Shown: positions 53,840 to 62,759 of the stretch, one piece after another
Layout of the letters: the number at the start of each line of letters is the position of its first letter
How positions within the stretch are numbered: position 1 is the first letter of the stretch
NCBI RefSeq assembly: GCF_010365785.1
Contig: NZ_CP048387.1
Coordinates: 434,001-498,000, forward strand
Length of the DNA stretch: 64,000 nt
Reading direction: 5' to 3'
DNA from: Spiroplasma sp. TIUS-1
GTDB lineage: Bacteria; Bacillota_I; Bacilli_A; Mycoplasmatales; Mycoplasmataceae
The notes under the pieces: model-generated
Told to the model about the DNA's origin: nothing
The model's database searches: none
The model's input: only the letters and a program-made list of their open reading frames with translations
Made by a program: the position numbers and the translations under genes

Positions 53840-55722
53840 TATTTTTTTACCACTTCTAATTTAAATGACTCAATTGTGTCACCTTCTTTAATATCATTAA
53901 AGTTTTTAATTGTAAGTCCACATTCAGTTCCTTCACGTGCATCTTTAATATCATCTTTTTTGTTTTTTAAAGACGAAAGTTCACCCGTAAAAATTACAAT
54001 TCCATCACGCAATAGATGAATTTTTCCAGAGCGCGGAATTGATCCACTTGTAATTCTACATCCAGCAATTGTACCAATGTCGGTATGTTTAAATGTTGCC
54101 CTCACTTCAGCTTCACCTAAAGTAATTTCTTCATATTCTGGTTCCAATAACCCATCTGCAAGTTCTTCAATTTCCTCAATTAATTTATAAATAATGTTAT
54201 GCAATCTAATTGAAACACCATCTTCTTCAGCTTTTGTACGAACTTGAGCAGTTGGTCTAACGTTAAATCCATAAATAATAGCTTCAGATGCTGCTGCCAA
54301 AGTTACATCTGTATTTGAAATGGCACCCACTGTTGCTCTAACAATATTTACCTTAACTTTTTCAAAATCTAGTTTTTGCAGCGAACCTTTAATTGCTTCA
54401 ACTGTTCCTTGTGTGTCAGATTTAATAATTATATTTAATGTCTTTAATTCACCAGATTCAATTTGATTTTTAATTGAATCTAAACTGAACTGTTGAGATT
54501 TCATTCTAGCTTCTTCGTTGATTCTAAGTTCTTGAGCTTCAGATACTTCTCTTGCTAGTTTATCATTTGCTAAAACCATAAATTTATCACCAGCTCTTGG
54601 AACTTTATTTAAACCAAAAACAACTACAGATTTTGAAGGTAGAGCTTCTTTTATTTGTTTTTTATTTTCATCTTCTAAGTATCTAACTGTTCCAAAAGAA
54701 CCACCAGCAACTATAGTATCTCTAGAGTGCAAAGTTCCTGATTGAACTAAAACAGTTGCTATAGGACCTCTCGATTTATCCAATTTTGCTTCAAGAACAA
54801 CTCCACGGGCATAAGAAGTAGGATCTGCTTTATATTCATTTAATTCAGAAATTAATAAAATTGTTTCTAATAATGTATCTAACCCCATAGATGTTCTGGC
54901 GCTTCCCTCCACAAATGGAGTATCTCCTCCAAATTCTTCAGCAATTAATTCATAAGCCATTAACTCAGATTTGATTTTTTCTGGGTTTGCTCCAGATTTA
55001 TCCATTTTATTTACAAAAACAATAATTGGTACTTTTGCAGCTTTTGCATGGTCAATAGCTTCTTGTGTTTGAGGCATAATTCCGTCATCAGCTGCTACAA
55101 CCAAAATAACTATGTCAGTAACACTACTTCCACGTGAACGCATTTCTGAAAATGCCTCATGACCTGGGGTGTCAATAAATGAAATTATTTGTCCATTGTG
55201 CTCAACTTGATAAGCACCAATATGTTGTGTTATACCTCCAAATTCACCTTCAACAACATTTGCATGTCCCTTTCTAATTGAATCTAGCAAAGTAGTTTTA
55301 CCGTGATCTACGTGTCCCATGATTGTTACTATTGGTGGTCTTGGCTTTAACTTGGCAGGATCAATTTCTTCTTCAAAAGTATCTAAAAGATTTGCAGTTG
55401 TAACTTGAGTTTCTTTTTTAAAGTCATAACCATATTCAAGACATAACTCACCCATCTGCTCCTCAGTTAAAAGTGCATTTTGATTCATTATTTTACCCTG
55501 CATAAAAAAGTATTTAACAACTTCAGCTGGTGTTTTATTTATTTTTTGTGAAAAATCAGCAATTGATAGATTTTCTGTAAATTTAAAAACCCCATCAACT
55601 ATACCAGTTGTAACTTTCTCTTTAAGTTGTGATTTCAAAGTGTTAGATTGTTGTTTTGATTTTTGTTTAGACGCAACCTTACTATGATTTACTTTTGCTT
55701 TTGAATTATTATTTTTTGCCAT
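53839..55722 (-). CDS. infB: Translation initiation factor IF-2
   Basis: A 627-residue GTPase that recruits initiator tRNA. A Lys/Ser/Gln-rich N-terminus is followed by the IF2-N domain (SQKINKTPAEVVKYFF). G-domain motifs are G1 GHVDHGKT, G2 GGITQHIGAY, G3 DTPGHEAF, G4 VNKMD and G5 GSARTSMG. The four-domain core is complete up to EGTECGLTIKNFNDI. The short N-terminus is typical of mollicutes. The start MAKNNNSKAK at 55722 has GGGAGAG upstream; an ATG at 55737 lies inside that ribosome site's context and has none of its own. Confidence 0.97.
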   Translation of the reverse strand: MAKNNNSKAKVNHSKVASKQKSKQQSNTLKSQLKEKVTTGIVDGVFKFTENLSIADFSQKINKTPAEVVKYFFMQGKIMNQNALLTEEQMGELCLEYGYDFKKETQVTTANLLDTFEEEIDPAKLKPRPPIVTIMGHVDHGKTTLLDSIRKGHANVVEGEFGGITQHIGAYQVEHNGQIISFIDTPGHEAFSEMRSRGSSVTDIVILVVAADDGIMPQTQEAIDHAKAAKVPIIVFVNKMDKSGANPEKIKSELMAYELIAEEFGGDTPFVEGSARTSMGLDTLLETILLISELNEYKADPTSYARGVVLEAKLDKSRGPIATVLVQSGTLHSRDTIVAGGSFGTVRYLEDENKKQIKEALPSKSVVVFGLNKVPRAGDKFMVLANDKLAREVSEAQELRINEEARMKSQQFSLDSIKNQIESGELKTLNIIIKSDTQGTVEAIKGSLQKLDFEKVKVNIVRATVGAISNTDVTLAAASEAIIYGFNVRPTAQVRTKAEEDGVSIRLHNIIYKLIEEIEELADGLLEPEYEEITLGEAEVRATFKHTDIGTIAGCRITSGSIPRSGKIHLLRDGIVIFTGELSSLKNKKDDIKDAREGTECGLTIKNFNDIKEGDTIESFKLEVVKK

Positions 55723-55742
55723 ACCATTCTCTCCCATTTTTG

Positions 55743-56045
55743 CTAATTTTGGTTTATATTTTTTTCAATTAATTTTGTTATGTTTAAATCATTAAAGCCT
55801 ATTGCTGCAACTTTTTTGCCAGCAAATTGACTTTGGATTTGTTCAATAGTCAACATACTTTGAATAAGTTTTATTTCATAAAATTTGCATTTATCTTCAA
55901 GTCTTTTTAAAGTTGAAGATCCAATTCCTGTAAAGACAATAACCAAATATATTTTTTTAGATTTTATTTGTTCAAGTAATTTGTCACCTATTGCATACTT
56001 ACCTGAAGAATATGCCAAACCAAATGCGTTAATTAAACTATTCAT
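55743..56045 (-). CDS. L7Ae-family ribosomal-type protein (YlxQ)
   Basis: A 100-residue L7Ae/L30e-fold protein, the YlxQ member of the nusA operon. It has NAFGLAYSSGKYAIGDKLLEQIKSKK, shown by SSGKYAIGDK, then LVIVFTGIGSSTLKRLEDKC and KVAAIGFNDLNIT. The ATG at 56045 overlaps the ylxR stop (TAATG) with GAGG just before it; a TTG at 56054 is less likely. It probably binds RNA kink-turns; its role with infB is not established. Confidence 0.88.
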   Translation of the reverse strand: MNSLINAFGLAYSSGKYAIGDKLLEQIKSKKIYLVIVFTGIGSSTLKRLEDKCKFYEIKLIQSMLTIEQIQSQFAGKKVAAIGFNDLNITKLIEKNINQN

Positions 56046-56317
56046 TAACCTCAATTTTCCTTAATTTCATTTTCAATTAAAATATAAATTTCTTCAGATA
56101 ATTTTGTTTTAAGTGATCTTTCTAATTGTCTAGTTTTTTTCACTTTAGATAAAGAATCAAATGATGCTTTTAAATAAACCCCACGTCCATTTGCTTTACC
56201 AGTTGGATCAATAAATATTTCTCCAGCCTTATTTTTCACAATTCTTATCAATTCTACCTTTGGTAGCATTTGATTAGTTGAAACTTCTTTCCTTAATATT
56301 ATTCTTTTATCTTCCAT
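56045..56317 (-). CDS. ylxR: YlxR (RnpM) family RNA-binding protein
   Basis: A 90-residue DUF448 protein. Family signatures: IILRKEVSTNQMLPKVELIRIVKN and GKANGRGVYLKASFDSL, where GRGVY is the signature loop. Some members modulate RNase P. The Cys-containing K(I/P)LRKC(V) of other members is replaced by LRKEVST. It overlaps the end of nusA by 11 bases and ends with Trp(TGA)-Gly-stop overlapping ylxQ. Confidence 0.9.
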
Positions 56318-57443
56318 TTCTTCTATTATTTAAAAACGATTTAGAAACTAACTCATCTTCAGATAAATTACCATTTCAGTGAATTTTTAGACTTTGTTCA
56401 TTTGCTTGATCAAATGATAGTATGTTGATTTTCATTCCTACTAAGTTAGCAACTAATCTTGCTGCCATACCCCTTTTACCAATTGCCAATGAAATTTGTT
56501 CAGTTGGTACAATAACAGTAGCTTCATTTGCTTCTTCATTAACTTCAATACTTATAGTTTTCACTGGAGATAACGCATTAATAATGAATTCTTCCTTGTT
56601 TTCTTTTCATAAGATAACATCTATTTTTTCATCCTTTAATTCTTCAGTTACAACTTTAATTCTTGAACCCATATTACCAACACAGGCCCCTACAGGATCG
56701 ACATTTGAGTCGTGTGAAAATACAGCAACTTTAGCTCTAATACCTGGTTCACGTGAACATGCTTTAATTTCAACAATTCCCTCTTGAATTTCTGGAACCT
56801 CAAATTCCATTAATTTTTCAAGGAATTTTGGATGAACTCTTGAGCCTTGAACTTGTGAGTGTTTATTTTCTTTACTTACTTCTTCAATAAATAATGAAAT
56901 TCTATCCCCTTCATTAATAACTTCTCCAGGTATTATTTTCTTAATTCATAAAGGTAATACAACACCGTTAACTTCAATAAAGAACATTGTATCTGTAATA
57001 TCTTTAACCACTCCTCCAACTATTGTTTGGTTTAATGGTTCAAATTCTTTAAAAACAACATCCTTTTCTGCTTCTCTAATTTTTTGTTTAATAATTTGTG
57101 CAACTTGTAATGATGCAGTTTTTGAAAATTTTTCATTAAACTCAACAGGTTCATAAACAGTGTCACCAATTGTAACATTGCTTCCATATTTAGCTTTAGC
57201 TTCATCTAATAAAATGTCCAATCATTCATCTTCTATTTTTTTAACTACATTCATTTCTTTAAATACTTTTATTTGACCCATATTTTGATCAATATCAACT
57301 CTAACTATTGCTTCAGGGTCAAAATGTTTTTCATAAGCTCTTTGAAAACCTTCTTTAATTCCCTCAAATATTATTTCTTTGTCTATTTTCTTTTCCATGC
57401 GTAGAACATCTAGCGCATCTAATAATTCTTTTCCATCTATCAT
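56307..57443 (-). CDS. nusA: Transcription termination/antitermination protein NusA
   Basis: A 378-residue NusA. N-terminal RNA-polymerase-binding domain (MIDGKELLDALDVL...), S1 domain (about 135-200, VVKDITDTMFFIEVNGVVLPLW), then KH1 and KH2 with CSREPGIRAKVAVFS, VGACVGNMGSRIKVV and AIGKRGMAARLVANLVG. The acidic AR repeats of E. coli are absent, as normal for Firmicutes. GGAGG precedes the ATG. First gene of nusA-ylxR-ylxQ-infB-rbfA-rsmE. A terminator hairpin ends only about 20 bases before its start; no rimP gene lies in front. Confidence 0.96.
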
Positions 57444-57456
57444 TTTTTTATTCCTC

Positions 57457-57486
57457 CAAAAATGAAAGAAGGCTTACGCCTTCTTT
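57457..57486 (-). terminator. Terminator or attenuator immediately before nusA
   Basis: On the minus strand AAAGAAGGC, loop GTAA, GCCTTCTTT is a perfect 9-bp stem followed by CATTTTT. It lies between the 69-residue gene and the nusA ribosome site (57453-57457), leaving no room for a promoter between hairpin and nusA. Confidence 0.8.
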
Positions 57487-57514
57487 GGTTTATAATTTAT
57501 AATCTTTGCAGTTA

Positions 57515-57724
57515 TTATCAAGGCTTGATAACTTCTCTACATAGATCAATGAAATCGGCTACGATTTCAATGTTTGGCAATCCTGCCATACCAACGTTAT
57601 GGTTTTTACTTGTTACTCATATAACAGCTTTTCCAGTTTCTTTTCTAACTAATTTAAATGATTTTTCTGTGTTTTCAACGTTGAAATCACTACCTCACTT
57701 ATCTAAGAATTGATCTTGACTCAT
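57515..57724 (-). CDS. Small hypothetical protein upstream of nusA
   Basis: A 69-residue soluble protein, complete only with three TGA Trp codons (the last residue before the stop is one). Sequence features: MSQDQFLDKWGSDFNVENTE, KLVRKETGKAVIWVTSKN and GLPNIEIVADFIDLCREV; mixed alpha/beta, no known family recognised. GGAGA precedes the ATG, and TATAAT on the minus strand at 57749-57754 is a likely -10. It is the only gene between that promoter and the pre-nusA terminator. Confidence 0.72.
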
Positions 57725-57748
57725 TTTTATATCTCCATATACATTTGT

Positions 57749-57754
57749 ATTATA
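57749..57754 (-). promoter_or_regulatory. -10 element before the 69-residue gene / nusA operon
   Basis: TATAAT within TGTATATAATACAAATG on the minus strand, 25 bases before the ATG at 57724. It may drive both the small gene and, by read-through, nusA. Confidence 0.5.
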
Positions 57755-57763
57755 TACATATAA

Positions 57764-58330
57764 TTATATAAATAATATTTTTTTTAATTCATTAATTTTA
57801 GATTCGCCAACAAAATACTCAACAATATTCAATGCAAAATCAATAGTACCACCAATTGAACTACCTGTAATAATATTACCGTCCCTTATTGATCCACTTT
57901 TATTTTGTAAGATTGATTCATTTAAAAATTTATCTGTACCAGGATAGTTAACAACTTTTATATTATCTAACATTCCTCACTTTCCTAAGAGTTGAGGAGC
58001 AGCACAGATTGCTGCAATAAGTTTATTATTATCGTATGCTTTTTTGAATTCATGTTCCAAAGGGTTTGATTTTAATAATTCAACTACTGCCGGACCACCT
58101 GGCAATATAAGTCCATCATAGTCCTCAAAGTTGATATCAGATAAGTGTTTATCAACTACCAACTTATTATTTCATGAACCAGTAACTACATCTTTGTTTT
58201 GAATTGAAATAACATCAATTCCCAAAATATGATTTGGAAACATTTTTGCTCCTCTTCTAATAACATCAATTGTTCCAACAGCTTCAGTATCTTCGAAACT
58301 GTCATATAAAAATATTGCTAATCTTTTCAT
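57764..58330 (-). CDS. DJ-1/PfpI family protein
   Basis: A 188-residue DJ-1-like protein. MKRLAIFLYDSFEDTEAVGTIDVIRR has the conserved Glu of the nucleophile elbow partner, DYDGLILPGGPAVVELLK follows, and AAICAAPQLLGKWG carries the reactive Cys. INDNIKVV..YPG and GNIITGSSIGGTIDFALNI complete the fold. Family members act as deglycases, chaperones or oxidative-stress proteins; the specific role is unknown. AAGGA precedes the ATG. Divergent from 58380. Confidence 0.9.
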
Positions 58331-58379
58331 TTTTTATACTTCCTTTTTACTATAATAATTATAACTTGAAGGTACTATC
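58331..58379. promoter_or_regulatory. Overlapping divergent promoters
   Basis: Within 49 bases, TATAAT is found on the plus strand (58351-58356) and on the minus strand (58358-58363), so the two -10 elements nearly touch. Ribosome sites GAAGG (plus) and AAGGAAG (minus) flank them. Transcription in the two directions may interfere. Confidence 0.55.
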
Positions 58380-58796
58380 ATGAACAATAAACAAAATAAA
58401 TTATTAGATTCGTTAAATATATCTAGAGACGATGTTTTAGAGACTGGTTATTTAATACATAATGAAAACATTGTTGACGTTCATATCATTTGTTTAAAAT
58501 TTTTTGATCAAAAGTTTAGTAACATTACAAGAAATGAAAAGTTTGAAGAGCAAATTGGTTTTAGAATAACTAATGCAAAAGCGTTTAATACATTTCTATT
58601 TACTGACGCTGTTGATGTTGTTGTTTGTGATAAAAATAACAAAGTGATTGCAACATATTCATCTATGCCCGTACAAAAAGCAACTTCATATTATAAAAAT
58701 GGATGATACATTTATGTGTTTGCCAAAAAGATGATTAAGTTTTTAAATTTAGGGACAAATGATTATTTAACAATTGGTAATTACAAATACATTTAA
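58380..58796 (+). CDS. DUF192-like protein
   Basis: A 138-residue protein. The core AFNTFLFTDAVDVVVCDKNNKVIATYSSM, with the pattern NTFLFTDAVDVVVCDK, and the later YVFAKKMIKFLNLGTNDYLTI resemble DUF192 (MNTFFM..iDvvFld.n..V ... Lelp.G...k.gi..Gd.l). No signal peptide, unlike many members. Function unknown. Two TGA Trp codons. Its stop codon overlaps the stop of the convergent nadD fusion gene by two bases. Confidence 0.68.
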
Positions 58797-59881
58797 TCAA
58801 TATATTTTTTGTATGTTTTTTTTAACATAACTCCCACATTATTAATACCATTTTTTTTAATTGCAAATTCATATTGCCTTTTTAATATTTCTTTAAAACC
58901 TTCATCTAGATTTGAAAAAATAAGTTTTCTAATTTCTTCTACACCATCATAATTTCTTTCAATAGAAATTTTATCTGCGCAAAAAACAATTTTATCCAAT
59001 TTGGTCATATGTTCTGAACCAACTGTATGATTAAATACAGCATTAAGTATATCTTTGTCTTTAATCATTCATTTTGTTTCTAATAACTTGGCTCCAGCAA
59101 AACCATGCCAAACAGGCTTGGGTTCTTCTAATAGTTTTTTATTTGTCTGATTAATTAACATTTCCATTTCAAAATAATCCATTTCTTTTGCAACATCATG
59201 TAACGTACCAGAAATTCAAGCCTTATTAATATTTTCAACATCAAATTTTTCAGCAAGCTTTTTAGCCATTAAACCAACATTTATTGAATGATCAAATCTT
59301 TTTTTAGACAAAATCAATCTATCTTCTAAAAATAATAAATTTTCTATTGCATATTTATTTAATTCAGGGATTTGATCTTCAATTTGAACTAGCGATCTTA
59401 TTTTTGTTGAACTCAAGTTACTATTTTTAAACTGATGTAATTCTCAATTATTAATATCAATAGTTTTCTTATCAGTTGTATTTTCACGCTCAAAAACAAT
59501 GAAATCAATTATTTCCCTTAATTTGTCAGAATTAGACCACTTATTAAAGTTTTGTATCTGATCTGAACCCATAATAAATTTGAAATCAATATCTGGATAT
59601 TCATTTTTAAAATAAGATACAGTTTTAAAAGTACCTATTTCACCTCCATCAATTTCATAAGTATTAATTTCAACATTTGATAAATTATTAATACCTATTT
59701 TAATCATTGCAATTCTTTGCTCATCAGTACAATGTACTTTTGTTTTGAAAGGAGAAAGATGTGTAGGCACAACTCAAACAGAATCAAAGTTTAACGAATT
59801 AATACATTCGTTAATTATTCCCAAATGATCACTATGAAACGGATCAAAACTACCACCAAATATTGCAACTTTTTTATTCAT
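58793..59881 (-). CDS. nadD: Fusion of nicotinate-nucleotide adenylyltransferase and YqeK-like HD hydrolase
   Basis: A 362-residue two-domain protein. Residues 1-190 are NadD: MNKKVAIFGGSFDPFHSDHLGII has the GxFDPxHxGH-type site (here HSDH), then VWVVPTHLSPFK, FIMGSDQIQNFNKW and SSTKIRSLV. Residues 190-362 are an HD domain of the YqeK type: FDHSINVGLMAKKLA, GTLHDVAKEM, HGFAGAKLLE and FNHTVGS, FCADKISIERNY. NadD makes NaAD from NaMN; YqeK is an Ap4A hydrolase in Firmicutes. The two are usually adjacent genes. The fusion is continuous through TGA Trp codons. Confidence 0.92.
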
Positions 59882-59883
59882 TA

Positions 59884-60684
59884 TTATCCTTTTAATTGTT
59901 CATACATATTATTAATATTAAACTTGTATGCATTTATGTTTACAAAATTTTCCTTGATTAAATTGGCAATATATTTTACAAATGTATTTTCCATATAATG
60001 CCCCAGGGCAACTGCACTGATATTATTTTCATTTATATAAATTCATTGATTTCATTTAATTTCGCCTGTCACAAACATGATATCTTTTAGATTAGATTCA
60101 ATTAGCACATCAGCTCCTGAACCAGAACAAAAGTAAAAAGAATTTATTTTTTCATTTAAGTCAGTGTTAGAACTAAATTGAGGGTTTGAGGTTTTAAATA
60201 AGCTCTTAAGTAATCTAATTATTTCACCTTTTTTGAGTTCTGAGTCCAACTTTATTTCTAATGTTTCGCTATTAAATTTTGAAGTTTTTACCTTAAAATT
60301 TTCAAATATTTGTGCTAAACCTTCCCTAATAAAGAATCTATTTTCAGATGCATCATAATTAGTGTGAATTGAATATACTTGAATTTTGTGCTCTATCATT
60401 TTCTCATATAATGACTTCTTAGTTACATTTGACATCTCAATTTCTCATTCATTAAACATAAATGGATGTCTGCTCACTATTAAATTTGAATTGTGATTTA
60501 TTGCAAATTGTACCACTTTGGCTGTTACATCTAAACACACAACCACTGAGTCAGTTAGAATAATTTCATTATCTAATTCTTGAATTTGTTTACCAGGTTT
60601 ATCTCAATCAGATGCTAAAGAAATTGGAAATATACTTTCCAATTTCTTAATTAATTCATGATTATTTATTTTTTTTGAATTCAT
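59884..60684 (-). CDS. Nif3-like dinuclear metal centre protein
   Basis: A 266-residue Nif3/YqfO-type protein. Metal-site motifs: DWDKPGKQI (cf. DN.G), VVCLDVT, VSRHPFMFN, YSIHTNYDAS, and C-terminal ALGHYMENTFVKYIANLI, giving His-His-Asp and His-Glu ligands. The insertion domain is short. These proteins are often linked to trmK and yqfN in Firmicutes; biochemical role is uncertain (possible GTP cyclohydrolase-like fold). It overlaps trmK by 23 bases and precedes nadD by two bases. Confidence 0.85.
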
Positions 60685-61372
60685 TGAACAAAACCTTATT
60701 TACTTCTTTTTTTAAAATATTTCTATACCTCAATATTTCTTTATACTTTTTTTCAGTATTAGGTATTTTAACTAGTAAATCATTTTGACGTTGCTCTTCC
60801 AAAAGTCATTTTTCAAAATATATTTTACTTGGTTTTTGTTTTCTTAAAATAGGACCAAAAATAATATCTGCTTTATTTTTAATTTTCACTCCACCATTTT
60901 TATTTATTTTAATAATTTCATAAATTATGTCATTATCACTGATTAACACTTCTTCTTCAATTTTATATCTTTTAGATTTTGCTCATTTTCTAATTGGAGC
61001 AACAGCTGTATTACATGAAATAATGTAACAATCAATATTATCTGAATCATCTTCTAATATGTTCAAAATTGTATTTGATCCAAGTCCAGCTATGATACAT
61101 GTATTAATTTTTGCTTTATAATCATTAATTCACTTAATACCATCACCTAAAATTAATTGTATTTCTTTTTCAAAACCGAATGCTTTAACATTTGTTTTTG
61201 CAGCATCTAAAGGCCCTTTTGAAATATCTGATGCATACAAATTTTTAATATTATTATTTATATCTTTTTTTAAATAAATCGGAACATATGCATGATCTGT
61301 ACCGATATCTGCCACAGACTCTTCATCCTTTATCATTTTGCAAATTGCAAGTAATCTTGGAGTTATTAACAT
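60662..61372 (-). CDS. trmK: tRNA (adenine22-N1)-methyltransferase TrmK
   Basis: A 236-residue SAM-dependent methyltransferase. MLITPRLLAICKMI and the SAM motif SVADIGTDHAYVPIYL mark the TrmK family, followed by LYASDISKGPLDAA, LILGDGIKW, TCIIAGLGSNTIL (catalytic-like loop) and CYIISCNTAV. A C-terminal coiled coil (about 180-236) completes it. It modifies A22 of tRNAs with the bacterial D-loop. AAGGA precedes the ATG, one base after the rpoD stop codon. Confidence 0.93.
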
Positions 61373-61373
61373 T

Positions 61374-62750
61374 TTATCCTTTAAAGAAGTCTTTTAGGAC
61401 TTTAGTTTTTGGAAATGATGAGTTTGGTTTAAATTTTCTAATTGTTTTAGCCTCTATTTGTCTAATACGTTCACGAGTTACTTTTAATTCTCTACCAACA
61501 TCTTCTAATGTTTTTGGGTTATCGTATTTAGATAAGTGGAATTGAATTACTTTATGTTTGTATAATTGAACCTTTTCAATTGGAGTATTCAAATGAATAT
61601 CTAAATCAGAAATTGCTTGCATTAACTTATCATAAGTTTCATCTTCACATTCTTTTGCAAGATAAACAATTGTACTTAATTTAGTTGGCAAGATTCCAAA
61701 ACGCATTCTAATAACTTTCTCCTCACGAGGTTGTAATATTTCAGCAAACACTTCATCAATCACTTCTCTTAAAGCTTCTTTTTCAGTATATTCCCCTGGA
61801 GAAATAATGTCTTTATCTTCAACAAAGTCACCAAAGTGTGTATCATCTTCATCCCCGAATGGTTTTTCTAAAGAAACTGGTTCTATACCAAGTTTTTTGA
61901 TTTCTATAATTTTTTGAGGTGTTATATCTTTACCATATTTTTCAGCAATCTCTTCAGCTGTAGGTTCTCTACCCAAATCTTGAGTTAGTTGTCTTTCAAT
62001 TCTTGTTATTTTATTAATTGTTTCTACCATATGAACTGGTATTCTAATAGTTCTAGCTTGATCAGCAATTGCTCTTGTAATAGCTTGTCTAATTCATCAT
62101 GTAGCATATGTTGAAAATTTAAAACCTTTTTTATAATCAAATTTATCTACAGCTTTAATTAGTCCAATATTACCTTCTTCAATTAAATCCGTAAATTCTA
62201 ATCCTCTGTTTAAGTGTTTTCTAGCAATAGAAATAACCAATTTAAGATTGTAACCAATTAAATTGTCCCTTCCCTCTTTAACTTCATCAGGATCATCAGA
62301 TTCAAGCATAATTGCATATTCAACTTCTTGATCTTTAGTTAATATTTTTGCATTACCAATTTGGTTGAAGTAAGACTTTATAACATCTTGAATTTTTGTT
62401 TCGTTTGAAATTTCACCAACTCTAAAAGTTGTTGAACTAGCATTTTTCTTTTTAATTCTAGCCTCATCAATATCATCTCTGTTCTTTTTTATTTGATCTT
62501 GCAATTGGTCAATACCAAAATCATCTTCATCTATTTCTAAATCACTAAACTCAATACCTTTTTCATTTAATTCTCCAAAGAAATTATCTACGTCTGCATC
62601 ATCAACTGATGCAAATTGTTTTGCGATAACCTCCTGTAATTCTTGCTGCTCTATTGAGTTATTTTGTTTAACTGCTTTTTTTAAAGTTTTCTTTTTGAAA
62701 TCTTCTCAGTTTTCATAAACTACTTTTTTTATGGGTGCTTTTACTGCCAT
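61374..62750 (-). CDS. rpoD: RNA polymerase sigma factor RpoD (SigA)
   Basis: A 458-residue primary sigma factor. After an acidic N-terminus come region 1.2 ([17 protein letters not shown]), 2.1-2.4 ([56 protein letters not shown], the TGA codons giving WW), 3.0 ([11 protein letters not shown]), and region 4. Region 4.2 is [26 protein letters not shown]. Between RMRFG (about 352) and TLEDVG (about 414) there are about 50 extra residues where other sigma factors have about seven. It follows dnaG and precedes trmK, the conserved macromolecular-synthesis order. Confidence 0.95.
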
Positions 62751-62759
62751 ATTTTTGTC

